Assembly (NCBI GenBank): GCA_007449985.2
Contig: VIIQ02000638.1
Span: 1 to 64,000 of the forward strand
Reading direction: 5' to 3'
DNA from: Desmodesmus armatus
Taxonomy: Eukaryota > Chlorophyta > Chlorophyceae > Sphaeropleales > Scenedesmaceae
Length of the DNA stretch: 64,000 nucleotides
Shown: piece after piece, positions 23,701-36,113 of the stretch
Position numbering within the stretch: the first letter of the stretch is position 1
Layout of the letters: the number at the start of each line of letters is the position of its first letter
The notes under the pieces: generated by a model
Databases searched by the model: none
Seen by the model: only the letters and a program-made list of their open reading frames with translations
What the model was told of the DNA's origin: nothing
Program-made: the position numbers and the translations under genes

Positions 23701-26700
23701 CAGCAAGCTGGCAGACAAACGGCAACTGCACGGGCCAATGCTCTGGCGGGGCCGGATTCACCCCTGAGGTGCGCTGTGTCAGACCCGCTGCCGCTGCGCC
23801 TGCGACTGTGCGTGCAAGGCAATGGTTGTCCGGCCAACATGTCCATGTGGTAACTCCCTCTCATGTAATGCCATCCGGTGCCTGGCCCGGTGCCTGGCAA
23901 AGTAACCCTTGCTACAAGCCTCAGGCTGGAGGCTCCTTCACTGAGAATACTGTTTTGCCACTATGCGCAGGTGTTTCATGTTTCCAGCCCTGCCATGTAT
24001 GGTGGCAGCTGCCCGCACACAAATGGCACCACCAGGCTCACGCTCCCATGCAACAACAGCATACCCTGCCCGCCTCGAGACTGTGTGGGGTCTTGGGTGG
24101 CTGGCAGCTGCTCTGGGGATTGTGGGGGAGGCGAGGGCTTGCTACATGAGAAGTTTATCGTGACAGTCACTGCTGCATACAACGGTAAGTGCACCCAATG
24201 TTTTACATCATATACCTAGCTGCAACCTACCTTGACATCAGGTATGAGTGTGGCGGGACTGGCTGCTTTGTTGAGTGCTCGTCACAAATGGAGCGACGAG
24301 GAGCAGCGGTGCCGCTGGCAGTGGGTCACAGCCCATGGCTCCAAAACCCTCGCCAGCACTGCTGCATTTGCCAATGAGTATGTCTCCATGAAGCCATGGC
24401 AGCCAGCAAATGCATGGTTTGATTGAGATGTGAGTGACCTAAGTGTGTGACTGTGTCGTGCCTGCCTTGACTTCCAGGCACTGAGTGCCCAGTCTTGAAT
24501 GGCACCACCAGACTGGAGCAGGTATGGGGGTCAAGGGACCCTTGCTGCTGATTGACACTGTGCCATCAATTGTTGGGGATGCTTGAGGCTGGCAGTGCAT
24601 GATCATACTCAGATGGGTTACCGAATGCGCCTTGGCTGTCACTGACAGGGCCTGCTGCAATGAACGTACCCAAAGTAACACAAAGTGTGGATCTCTGCAT
24701 TGATAGCCTGCTGTCTCTGCCCCGTTGCTGTAATAGCTGATCTCTTCCCCGGGGGAGGGGGGGCAACTTGCTATTGACACACAGTGCTTTGTTGCTGCAT
24801 TGTTGTGCCTCTTGCAGCCCTGCAACAACACGATACCCTGTCCAATCAACTGCACGGGAAGCTTCCAGGTGCTCAACAGCACACTCTGCACAGGTGAAGA
24901 GGGTGGAGGCCCCTGCGGCAGGGTGATGGGTGCTTAGATGGCGACACTGTTACTTTTGCCTGTTGAAATTGAGCAGGACAAGCCAACAAGATCCTTCTCA
25001 GCTTGGAAGCAACTTGCAACACAGTCGATTCTGCTCTGCCAGACGTTGTCGGACTGTGCTGTTGTCTAGTGATGCCAACTGCAACTGGTGCCGTAACTTA
25101 CTTTGCTTGAAGCAGTGCAGTGTGTTTTTCACGACGCTGTGCAGGTCACTGCAGTGGCGGAGATGGTTTCATTCCTGAGACCTACATCATTGAGCAGGAG
25201 GCCATGCATGGTGGGCTGACCTTTCCTCACAGCAACAACACAATCAGGTGTGCTGCAAACGCTGTCGCTGTGTGACTCAGTGCTAGCAGCTTATTTGTCG
25301 CTGAGCGAGCTTACGTTTCGAATCTTATGTGTTGCCCTGTAAGGACTGTTTGCGCACTGCAGAGCTGCTGTCTGGCAGAGCTTGCTAGTTTGTTGTCCCA
25401 ACAGGCGTGCGCTGATGGCTCGCCCACCCACCATGAACAAAACGGCCCTTGCTTTCTAATCATGGTTTGCAGGACGGCGATCAACTGCACAAACCAGGAG
25501 CCATGCCCCCCAGTGGATTGCACGGGTGTGTGGTTGCCAGCAGGGCCCTGCGAAGGGCCGTGCGGGGGCGGCTCAGGGCTTCTGCCGGAGACGTTCAATG
25601 TCACACGACAGGTGCGCAACACCCCAGCGGAAGCTGTCACTAGAACGCGCAGCATGAGCTTCATAGCTGCATGAGCCACAGGCACTGCCATGAACGGTGT
25701 CATGCTATGCCTGTCGTCCTGCCCTGCCCCGTTGGATATTGGCAGCAGTAGTGTGTTCAGACTACCACATCACAGCTTGTGTGCTGTACTCCAGCAGACC
25801 AGCTCTGTAGCACAATCAATCACCAGCCAAACACTCAGTACTACAACCCTGAGTCTAAAGGGATGTTGACAACACCAGGATTTATGGGCTCCAGTTGGTG
25901 GACCCCCAGCTAGTTGCGCAAAGAGCTTGTGCCGTGATGCTGTTGCATCTTGCATATTTCCTGAACCAGGCGGCGTATGGAGGGGCCAACTGTACCGCAG
26001 CTCAGGATGAGCATCGCTTGGTTACCTCTTGTTTCAACAACACACCCTGCCCTATCAACTGCGTGGGCAACTGGACCTTCAGCGGCGGTTGCACAGGGGC
26101 ATGTGGGGGAGGGAACGGGACGCAGCCAGAGCGCTACACTGTGACGACAACAGCACAGTGGGGCGGAGCACCTTGTCCCGTGGCGGACGGGGTCATGCGT
26201 TCCGTGCTTGATTGTGTGAATGAGACTCCTTGCCCAGTGCCTTGCAACTACACCTATGTACAGATCGGCAACTGTACAGGTGGGTTGGACTGGCAGCCTG
26301 TGCGTGCAGTGTGATACGAGTGATCATGTATGGCAGTTAAAGAGCATGTTTGGCCGTCACATACACCCACGTACCATATGCCGCTAGAGAGGAGTGAACT
26401 TGGTGCAGTGTTGCCATAATCAGATCAGCATGCAGCGCAGATTGTATCAGTTTGTGCTGTTCCAATGGTATGCTGACTGCTGCTTGTTACACGGGCGCCA
26501 GCAGCTTCATGTCACGTACCATCTCATGAATGCCATGCACAGTGTGCCAACAACCAATCAATCATCCATTTGACCACCAACAGGTTGGCCACTCGACCAA
26601 GCCACGCAACCACCGTGCTTGCTGCTTGTCACCATGCAGGTGCCTGTGGTGGAGGGCCCGGGACCCTGCCGGAAAGGTTCATCATCACTGATCCTGCACT

Positions 26701-29700
26701 GCATGGTGGCACCTGCCCCTTTGCAAATTGGACCACACATTCAACCAAACCGTGCACAAACACCAATGTGTGTCCACCTGTGAACTGCGTCGGCAGCTTT
26801 ACCAACTGGGGTTTGTGCAATGGCACATGTGGAGGTGAGGCCGGGGATGGGGCTGTTCCTCCCCTCATCCTCTGTTGCTCGGCAGGACACCCCCAATATG
26901 CCAGCATAGTCACTAATTGACAGCGTCATGCAGTTGTGTGCAGAAATGAAGCTTGTTTGACTATTTGGACCCTGAGGCTGTTGTGCAAATGCTTTCAAGC
27001 AGCACCGCACGCAAATTCTGCCTTTGAAGTAGGCGCAAAGCTGCAAATTTGCATGACTGCCGGCGATGTGTCAGGACTCAGCTATCATATCATAATGACC
27101 TCACCACCTTGTGAAGTGGTTAGGCTATCGATGGATTGACTGGAGTGCAGAGGATCGTTTCTGCCTCAGTGGGATCCCTAGCAACTGAGCCTGGACAGTG
27201 GATAGCAACTATGCCTTGTCAACTCCGTCCTGGCTTGAGCCTTGGAGAGAGGACGTAGCAGGGCTGCTACCGAGAGAGAGACTGAACTGGACTTGGGAAC
27301 CTGATAACGATGTTACAACAACAACGCACTGATTGATGGTAGCATAAGCAGAAGCCTCGATGCCAGACAGGCATGCGTTCAAGAGACAGAGTGTGGGACA
27401 CTCTCGAAACCTAAACCTGGAAACCGACCGCGATGAGACTGCGATCAGAGAACAACACAATAATAATATACTATTCAACGGCTTAATCACTGCATCATGC
27501 CCCCTCTCCCTGAGGCAACGTCCACGCTTGCCAATACGCCAACAGCACTGTGAAGTATTGTGCCAAAATCCAGGATGGTATTGAAATAAGACCAGCATAA
27601 GTACCATTGAAAGAAAACCATGCTACACCCGCTGCGGAGACGTAACGGCGGAAACGCTTGCGACGCCTTAAGCTGCGGGGAGCGACAGCCGGCTGGTTGA
27701 CCGCATGATGAGAAGCCTCAAACGCAGCCACTACATCATCGTCAATGTGTGCCAAAGGCTCGCAGGTGTCATCCTCGGGGCCATAGCCAAGCCAGCGAAC
27801 CAAATATTCCACGCGCTGACCGCGACCATAGCGCCTTGTGCGCTTGTCCAGTAACCTGTCCACCGTAAAACGATTTTCGTCCTCATTGACTGGAGGTGGA
27901 TGGGTAAGAGCAGCTCTCCGCTACCACTGAAGTGGTTAGGCTATCGATGGATTGACTGGAGTTCACAGGATCGTTTCTGCCTCAGTGGGATCCCTAGCAA
28001 CTGAGCCTGGACAGTGGAAAGCAACTATGCCTTGTCAACTCCGTCCTGGCTTGAGCCTTGGAGAGAGGACGTAGCAGGGCTGCTACCGAGAGAGAGACTG
28101 AACTGGACTTGGGAACCTGATAACGATGTTACAACAACAACGCACTGATTAATGGTAGCATAAGCAGAAGCCTCGATGCCAGACAGGCATGCGTTCAAGA
28201 GACAGAGTGTGGGACACTCTCGAAACCTAAACCTGGAAACCGACCGCGATGAGACTGCGATCAGAGAACAACACAATAATAATATACTATTCAACGGCTT
28301 AATCACTGCACCTTGCCACTGTAATAGGCTCTGCCCACATTGTCGTCATGGTCAGGCTGGCCCTGTTCCTAGCAGCATAGCAGTTCGATATGGTGTAAGT
28401 GCAGGCTCCAAAAGAAAGCCAACCAATACCAATACCAATATTGCAGGGGGTTAACCCTCTTCCCCGGCACTGGCCAGCGAGCAGATCTGCTCATGGGGGC
28501 TTTCACATGTATTAGCACCCTTCCTCTTCGCATTCGAGCAATGCTTTTGTTGGGGTCAGCACAATGCAGTGCGCGCAATGCGGAGCTCCCTCAGGTGCTG
28601 TTGTTAGAGATGGGGGTGTGTTTATCCTGTTGTGTTGTTGCAGGTGGTCCTGGCATGCAAAGGCAGAGATTCACCATCACCACACTAGCGGCATGGGGTG
28701 GGCAGAACTGCTCGGAGGTGGCAAATGCGGTGCGGTTCATCAACTGCACCAACACAGGTGAATGACAGACTCTGTCTTGGAGACCTGGATGCCTGTGCCA
28801 CGACACACAGGAGGTCTGCTTGTCTTACACTGCACCTTGAGTAGCCTCAGCAACTGTGCCTTCAGGAACATGCCGCGACCTTGTGCAGGCTCTTTTTGTG
28901 TTAGGCATGCGTGTGTGTATAAGAGGGTTGACACGTTGTATTCATGAACGGTTCATGAAAGCAATGTCACGTGTACATGCCATGTGTACACACTGATGCT
29001 CGTTGCACAGTACCCAACAACCGAGCTGGCTTGCAAGCTCAATTACCTGCTGACAGCATGAGGCTGCATGTGCAGTGGCTGCCGCGGAAAGGACAACCAT
29101 GTGTGCTGCAATGAGAATAGCATCCACTGCACAAACACAGTGAATGGTTCACCTTCTGTTCCGGAGCTCAGAGAGCTCGTGCCAGCCCACTCATGCCAGT
29201 CGTGGGCCTGCACAACGCAACTATGCGCCAAGGCCGCCGGTGTGTTTTGCATACACAAACTGCTGCTCGCAGCCTGCTGTCCGGTGAACTGTGTCGCAAG
29301 CTGGGTGCCTAACGGCAACTGCACTGGGGCTTGCAGCGGAGGTTCTGGCGTCCTACCAGAGAGGTGTATTGTCACAGGTGAGGTTTGTGCAGCTGGGCCC
29401 TCAACAAAGTCAGCCGTCGGTGTGTGAAACTTGAAGCCTGAAGTAGCTGGCAGGCCTTTGCATCCTTCTACAAGCGTGTCGGTGCATTTGGCATGTGCAG
29501 GATAGGGCTGCGGACAAGCCAGTGTGCTTCGAACGTCTGTAGCTTGTTATGATAGCTGTGCATGCAATAAGGTTGCCGTGCAAAGTGTCAGGAAGCTGCA
29601 CAGATCAACCCGCAGTGCTGCCGACCTGCATGAATACCCTTGATCAAGTGCTTTCCTCAAAATGCTGCTGTTGTTGCTGGATAACTGGGCCTTGGAACAC

Positions 29701-32700
29701 CCTGCTGTGTATGCAGTCCCCAATACGTGCGGGGGGAGCACCTGCATCTGCACTCCCACCGGTCCCAGTTCCACACGGGCAAGCACCCCATGCGAGAACA
29801 ACATCCCGTGTCTACCAAGGAACTGTGTGGGCTCCTGGGTGGCGAGGAATTGCTCTGGCGCCTGTGGTGGTGGTCAGGGGCTGCTCTTGGAGCAGTACGT
29901 CACCACGGTTACTGCTGCATGGAACGGTACGACCACATGGCTTCTCACTTGGTGTTTGTGCTTTCATCCAAATTGCAGCAAACAAGCGTATCAGTGGAGG
30001 ATCAAAGTGCTGAGCAAACTAGTGCTTTACTGCCACGGCGTCACGCTGGTATCTCTGTTGCTGCTGTTGCAGGCACGGATTGTCCAGAGGTGCATGGTGC
30101 CACACGATCAGTGCAGGTAAGGTCAGGCAGCTGGCTGCACATCAATGTTGCTGTGGTAATCGTCAAGTCTGCATGCTCGCAACATGCTTCCTTGCTGGCA
30201 TGACTGCATGCCGACTAACAAGAGACATGGTCTTCTGCCTGGGAACTGGATCCAGTCCACACACAGTGCACGGCATGCAGCACACGTGCTAGTGCCATGT
30301 GCTTGCCAGAGGTGATCTTACAACCTTTTGTCGCACTGGCCCAGTGTGTGCAGTTTCTGATGCAATACTTGATGCTGGCAGTCGCGAGGCTGCTGCACAT
30401 GACGTGTTGTGTGTGTCTTGTTTGCAGGCCTGCAACAACACCAACCCATGTCCCATCAATTGCACGGGGGCGTGGCAGGTGCTCAACGCAACCAACTGCA
30501 CAGGGGCGTGGTGAGTGCACAAGTAATTTGTGCTGTTGTTGGTGCATGTTGATCAGTATGCAGAGTACCTTTATGCCCACAGCATGCCATGTTTATGCTT
30601 GGTCTGTGCGCCGCACAAGCTCTGGTCATGCAAAGCCATATGGCTTTGGTCGAGGCTGTGGCCTTAGTCTCCAAGTACAGGTGTCACAGCATGTACTGCA
30701 GCAGTTTTACGCAGCACAGCACACAGGACACGTTGCATTTCAGCAACATCGTGGGGATGAAATGGGTGTACGACAATGCCAGATGGCTTACACAAAGTGT
30801 TCTGGTGTGTTGTCTCACGTGGTGAATGTTTTCTGCTGCACACCCCAGCGATGGAGGAGCAGGCTTCATACCTGAAACTTTCACCAGCAGCCAGGCCGCA
30901 ATGTATGGCGGCACTCCATGCAGCCATGCCAACAACACAGTAAGGTACATGAGATTGCCAATTCAGGGCTGCCTTGCCAACTCATGGCTGTTGGTTTAGC
31001 CCAATCTGGGCACAACATCATTCTGCAACAGTGGTTGGACTGCACGGAGTAGCCCAGCAGGCACTGCTACCTTTTGGCCGCCACTTGGCAAGTAGGCAAT
31101 GAGGTACTGTGTTGCAGCCGTGTAGGCTGATATCTGCATTCAGCATGCTTGCAAACTGTCACAGTCCCTTACTGAGGTGCTGCGTGCCTTTTCCCCATGC
31201 AGGCATGCCATCAGCTGCAACAACACCACTCCATGCCCCCCTGTGGACTGTGTGGGCAGCTGGGTCCCAGATGGCGCATGTGTGGGAGGAGGGTGCGGTG
31301 GCGCAATCAGGTTGGGTGGCTTGAGGCCCGAAAGGTGAGCAGCAATTGCAATGACTTCTGGGATGCCTCTTGGCTAGGCAGCTTTTGTTGCTGTGATCCG
31401 TCCCTGTTTCGGGCAAGAGATCATCAGCACATGAAGTATGGTGCGCCACCTGGGTAACCTGCACGCTCCTGGAGCCCATCCATACAATCATCTATACAAG
31501 CATGCCAACCATACGTGTGCGGCAGACGATGAGTCAGTTCGAGTGTGTGTGCCCAGCAACCGCTGCGGCATTCAGTTGCAGCTTGATGTGGCTCCAACAG
31601 AAGTAGTACTAGTAGTTGCACCTTTGGGTGCACAGCATAACCAAATGCAGCCCAGCGGCGATGTAATTTTCTTCTAACAACCTTCCTCTCCCGCCAGATA
31701 TACCTAAACCACACAGGGTGGCGCCGCCACCTTGTATCTGGGCGTCGCCGGCGCCCATATACACCTGCTACAATCCTGTCAGATAACTGACATCTGTCAG
31801 CTCCGCATGTGTCAGTGTGTTGAACACCTGAGTTGCATCCAGCATTTGTGTGGCCCGGCTGTAACCTGTGGACTTAATCCCTCAGTGTGTGTGGCCCGGC
31901 TGTACTTGTGCAGGTACGTCATCACAACCCCAGCTGCAAGAAATGGCACTGATTGCCCAGCAATGCATGGGGACACCCGCATGGTGAGCCCCTGCACCAA
32001 CTTCAGGCCCTGCGTGCCCAAGGCCTGCAATGCAACCTGGCTGGCTGGTCCATGCAACGGGACGTGCAACAACGGCACTGGCAAGTTGCCGGAGACATAC
32101 GTCATCCGTGCCCTTCCCGTGGACGGCGGAGCGGACTGCACTCATGCGAACGGCACCATCAGGTCTGTGCTGTCAGTTCCAACAGAGACCACTTGCTGCA
32201 GCTCAACAGAAGTAAGACATGCTAGTGTCAAACTTGCCTGTGTCATAGTGGCAGGTGTACACGTGTCATGCTGGCCATGCTGTCACGATAGATGCAACGT
32301 GTGCCTGACGAATCACATGTACTTCTTTTCCTGGCGACAGGTGGACAATCAACTGCATCAACTCATCCCCATGTCCTATCAACTGCACCGGCAGCTGGAG
32401 CAATTGGACCAACTGCACGGAAGCTTGCGCTGGTGGGAACCAGACATCGGTGTTCACCATCACCACACCCGCACAGCATAATGGCACCTTGTGTGAAGCA
32501 GATAATGGCACTGAGCGCACACAGTCATGCAACACACATCCCTGCCCAGAAGACTGCTGGGGTCACTGGAGCAATTGGACCAACTGCAGTGCAGATTGTG
32601 GCACTGGCTTCAACACGTCAATTTTCACGGTGGAGAAAGTCAAGGCGCATGGGGGAGCAGATTGTGAGGCAGCCAATAACACGGTTCGGAATCAAACCTG

Positions 32701-35700
32701 CAACGAGCAGCCATGTCCCGTGCCATGTGTCGGCGATTGGGGCCCGTGGTCCGAGTGCGATGCCGATTGTGGCGGCGGTAATTGGACGTCGACGTTCGTC
32801 GTCACGACTGCTGCGATGTGGGAAGGCCAAGACTGCATGGAGCCCAACAACAGCGTCCGTATTGAAGCATGCAACGAACATCAGTGTCCTGTCAACTGTT
32901 CAGGTGAGGCGTGCTGTGCCCGTCCTGCCTTGGAATTCAGTTGGGCGCAGAATCGAGTGGCCTGCCATGCCAGGCAACACATGATGGAAATTCCATTTGT
33001 TCAGACTCTTTGCTCGGCATCAAAACTGCCCTTGGCGTGCTGCCAAACTGAGATGGTGTGTTGTGGCACCAACTGCCCCCGCAGGGTCATACGTGCAGGC
33101 CGGGGAGTGTACTGGAACCTGCGCAACACAGGGCCAGGGAGTCCTGCCAGAGATGTACATAATCACTATCCCAGCACTGGCGGGTGGAGAGCCATGCCCT
33201 GTAGTCAACAAGACACTGCGCGCGGTGACGCCGTGTGTCAACTCAGCCCCATGTCCTTGCATAGGGCAGTTTGAAGTGGATGGACGCTGCTTGGCGACTT
33301 GTAGCAGCTCAGGCCTGCAACTTGAGGTGTTCCGGGTCACTTCCCCGGCAACCAATGGGGGGCCACCCTGTGCTTTCAACAACGGTACCACACGCCTGAC
33401 CACATGCGTCAATAGCACGGTCTGCCCCTGGGCGGATGTGGTACTGCCTGACAGCCCCCCTGTGCTGCCTCCCCTGAACCTCACACTGAACAACACTGGT
33501 GTGGTCATCAAGGGCGGCAACGTGACAATCTCCGGCATCAAGATCGAGGGCGCCAGTGGCTTTACAAATGGATCAACAGGTGGCGTCACCTCCAGCTCAT
33601 TTACGGTTGCCAGTGGCAACTGCTCTGCAGACAGTGCTGGGTGCTGCAGTAGTGACGGCAAACCGTTGAGGCCGCGCATTGCATCGTTCAATGGCACCCT
33701 GGGGTTCTACACTCTGGGGCTGTTGGTTGAGGTTTTGGGGGAGTTTGAGCTGCAGCAATCTATGGCTTGGACGTGGGACACTACTTGGAGTGCTTGGACC
33801 ACACAGGTGAGTTGGCTAAGGTTGGAAGGCGGGCCTCGGGCCTCCAGTGATGCAAGTGCCTAGTGAGGGGGCCTCGTACTGCTGGCTTGTCAGTAGCAGC
33901 ATGCATCATAAGCTGCAGTAGTATGGTTACTCAGGCTGTGTGTATACGTTCTTGGTAGGCCTGTCAAGGCCTACTGGCTGATGCATGCATACATGCAGGG
34001 TTGACTGCATATGCACCTGTGCATGTACATTGATGCACATGTGCATTGATGCTGTATGCAGGTTGCCATCAGAGGAGTGTTTGTACTGACGCGTGAGGAG
34101 TCCATCAACAATGTGACAGTGAGTTTGTGCGCCAGCAGCCAAGATCAGTGCAACAACTGGCACTGACATGTTGCTGGCTCACCCTTGAAGGGCGCCGCTC
34201 GCCTGCTTTCCAAATTGCTTAGAAGACAGGGATGTCTGCTGACTGCATGTCCACAGCAACCTGTTGAGTCTGCACACAGCAGAGCCAACACCTTTGCGAC
34301 TTTGTTGGGTGCTGTGCAGACCAGCATCCAGACACTGAAGCCTCGCGTGTCAGGCTACCTCAACCTATGGTCAAAGCCCTACCCAGGCCCAGGCTTCTCA
34401 GGTGCGTCGCAAGCACTGATTGCAATCGCAATCGCTGTTGGTCAATTGACCACAGTGCCAACCTCCTCTGCAGCACTGCAGTGTGCACTTCGTGCCGGTT
34501 GTGCTGCTGGCCAGCCTGAAACAAACAGGGCGTCTGGTACACTCCTTCTTGCCAACCCTACTTTGCCGGTCGCCACTTGCATACGTGTTCTGCTCATGTT
34601 TGTTATCGCTGCTGATGAAGTTTCTGGTGCACCTTGCAGGACGCTACGACTGGTCAGGACAGCTGGAACTTGCGCCTGATCCATTCATCGAGTGGGATGA
34701 TGCCCAGTCGCTGCTGGCATCTGCTGGCAACACCTCGGCCAGTGGTAGCCGCCACAGGTTGCTTCTCCAAGACTCGGGAACCAATGGCAGCACAACCACC
34801 ACCGGGATGGTTCCCGTACAGGGCCGTGTGGGCGTGCGGGAGTCAAGGGCTCCCACTCAACCCAGCGGTGCATCAGCACCTGGTGTGCTGGCGTTGGATG
34901 ATGGTGATATAACATTGGTCTGCCAGGGCGGCCAGTGTCCTGCAGTCCTTGCTGGCGTGCCTGAGCAAGCTGGGAGTCCTGCAGCTCCCATGAGTACCAG
35001 CGGCCAGGGCGCGGCAAACACATCCCTCAACATCAAGGTGATCATCATAGCAGCGCTTGCGGCACCAACGGGGCTGGCGGTGTGTGCCGTCGGGATATTT
35101 GCAGCGGTGATGCACCGGCGAAAGAAGCAAAGGGAGGAGGCAGAGGCGGCAGGAGATGACCCTCCAGACAAGCGGCCGCATAAAAACAGGACCCGCCGGC
35201 CTGAGCTACAGGCAGAGGGCAAGCAGGGCGTCAAACACAGCTGGCGCAGCACTGATGGTGGCGTAATATGGGGCCCCCGAGCAAGCCCGGCTACCTTGAG
35301 GCGCTCTACCAATGGCGCATCGTGCAGCGGGAGCAATGAGTCAACCGACGGTGAAACATCCCCACCATACGGTCATCATGATGGTACACTTGTGCAAGGG
35401 CTGCAACCAGGGGAGACCGGGTTTGGTAGTATGCCTGGGGGTGTGTACAGGTCTGCGGCGCTGCTGCCCCCTCCAAGAGACAGCCTGGACCTCTTTGGGC
35501 CTCCTGAACGCACCACCAGCAATGCGCTACAAGGCATGCGGGGCAACCGCTGGTCGCTGACTGGATCGTTGGCAGGCATGGCAGCAACGATGGCACAGGC
35601 GCTCCATTTACGGTGAGAGTTTGGCGACTGGATCGCCGTCACATGCAGCAACTGTTGTACTGCATCATCTGCATCAGTTTGATTATTTTTGTGAAATTTG

Positions 35701-36113
35701 TTGACTTCTGATGGCTTGCTAAGCAGAACAATTTCCTTATGTTTTGCAGGTCCTCCCAGACTGGAGATGCATACAAGGTCACAGAACCCCGCCCGCCCCA
35801 TGCACAAGGCGACGCCGGGTCCTTCTTCAACCCGCTGTTCCATCCATTTGCGTTCCGTGGCAGCCAGACTGGCGCCTTGGCTAGCCCTGTTGTCACGCAG
35901 CCAGCTCCCGCTGCAGCACCTGTACTCACAGGGCCGTCACCCGCGAGGAGGGCAGCACCTGCTGCTCAGCCGATGGATCAATTCTTGACGCAGCAGGAGG
36001 CAAATGCAGCGGCGGAAATGGCGGCCTTGGCTGCTGCTGCGCGTGGCGCGGGGCCTGAAGCTGCAGGAGGTGGGAGGACAGGCCGGGGCAGGGTTGGGAG
36101 GGAGAGGTACTAG
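20748..36113 (+). CDS. Type I membrane adhesion-like receptor: choice-of-anchor L + 18 TSP1-like modules + TM + tail
   Basis: Twenty-five exons: 20748-21063, 21604-21837, 21959-22420, 23617-23768, 23971-24184, 24478-24521, 24818-24893, 25145-25247, 25473-25611, 25970-26279, 26640-26834, 28644-28757, 29273-29377, 29717-29926, 30073-30116, 30428-30510, 30849-30944, 31203-31334, 31914-32162, 32341-32903, 33085-33806, 34062-34118, 34320-34401, 34640-35612, 35750-36113. Phase closes at every junction, giving ~2,010 residues. The N-terminus is hydrophobic (possible signal peptide) and leads into a choice-of-anchor L domain: ALVLSNGDARI, FQYVFGSEE, YAYNDIFGFF, LGIADGSDDGLDSVVW. Eighteen Cys-rich modules follow (C.G.W...C.G.CGGG...CNN.PCP..C); those at 32341-32903 are classic TSP1 with WSNW and WGPW. 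NCT/NGT sequons abound. An unrecognised membrane-proximal region (~33430-34700) precedes the TM (IIIAALAAPTGLAVCAVGIF) and the stop-transfer HRRKKQR. A surface adhesion or recognition role is inferred. The least certain part is the first exon. Confidence 0.85.
22484..23360. mobile_element. Non-autonomous piggyBac-type element (MITE) in receptor intron 3
   Basis: This 877-bp element is bounded by a 16-bp inverted repeat (CCCTTTAAGGGCGGGA) and flanked on both sides by TTAA, at 22480-22483 and 23361-23364. TTAA target duplication with CCC-starting ends is the piggyBac signature. It has no transposase open frame, so it must be mobilised in trans. It lies in the intron between exons ending at 22420 and starting at 23617. 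Confidence 0.85.
27112..27494 (-). repeat. 3' LTR (minus-strand element)
   Basis: This 383-bp repeat has TG...CA ends. It differs from its partner at the GAGTGCAGAGG versus GAGTTCACAGG stretch and at two single bases. Confidence 0.9.
27495..27915 (-). pseudogene. Integrase C-terminal fragment with chromodomain
   Basis: The open frame on the minus strand carries ENRFTVDRLLDKR, RVEYLVRWLGYG and a DDTCEPLAHI motif, which is the chromodomain of chromovirus integrases (YLVRW.GY...TWEP). It ends with a basic RSLRRRKRFRR stretch and then runs into the LTR. The upstream parts of the polyprotein are deleted. Confidence 0.8.
27928..28310 (-). repeat. 5' LTR (minus-strand element)
   Basis: A 383-bp direct repeat of 27112-27494, followed by the CCTTG target duplication. 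Confidence 0.9.

Larger units (their letters stand above)
27112..28310 (-). mobile_element. Deleted Ty3/gypsy (chromovirus-like) LTR element in receptor intron 11
   Basis: Two 383-bp LTRs (27112-27494 and 27928-28310) start TG and end CA, differ at about four positions (~1%), and are flanked by a 5-bp duplication CCTTG (27107-27111, 28311-28315). The internal region is only 433 bp and reads on the minus strand. It holds a candidate primer-binding site just inside the 5' LTR (TGGTAGCGGAGAGC at about 27912-27925, similar to initiator-Met type), the end of an integrase with a chromodomain, and a polypurine tract (AGGGAGAGGGGGCA, about 27497-27510) beside the 3' LTR. Gag, protease, RT and the integrase core are absent, so it is a deletion derivative that could only move in trans. 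Confidence 0.9.

Noticed and set aside
28644..28757. Possible separate small gene after the LTR element
   Set aside because: It joins in phase to receptor exons on both sides (26834 and 29273) and completes TSP-like module 8.
30595..30875. Open frames between receptor exons 16 and 17
   Set aside because: Intronic; the flanking exons join cleanly (NCTGA|CDGGAGF) and the frames have no similarity.
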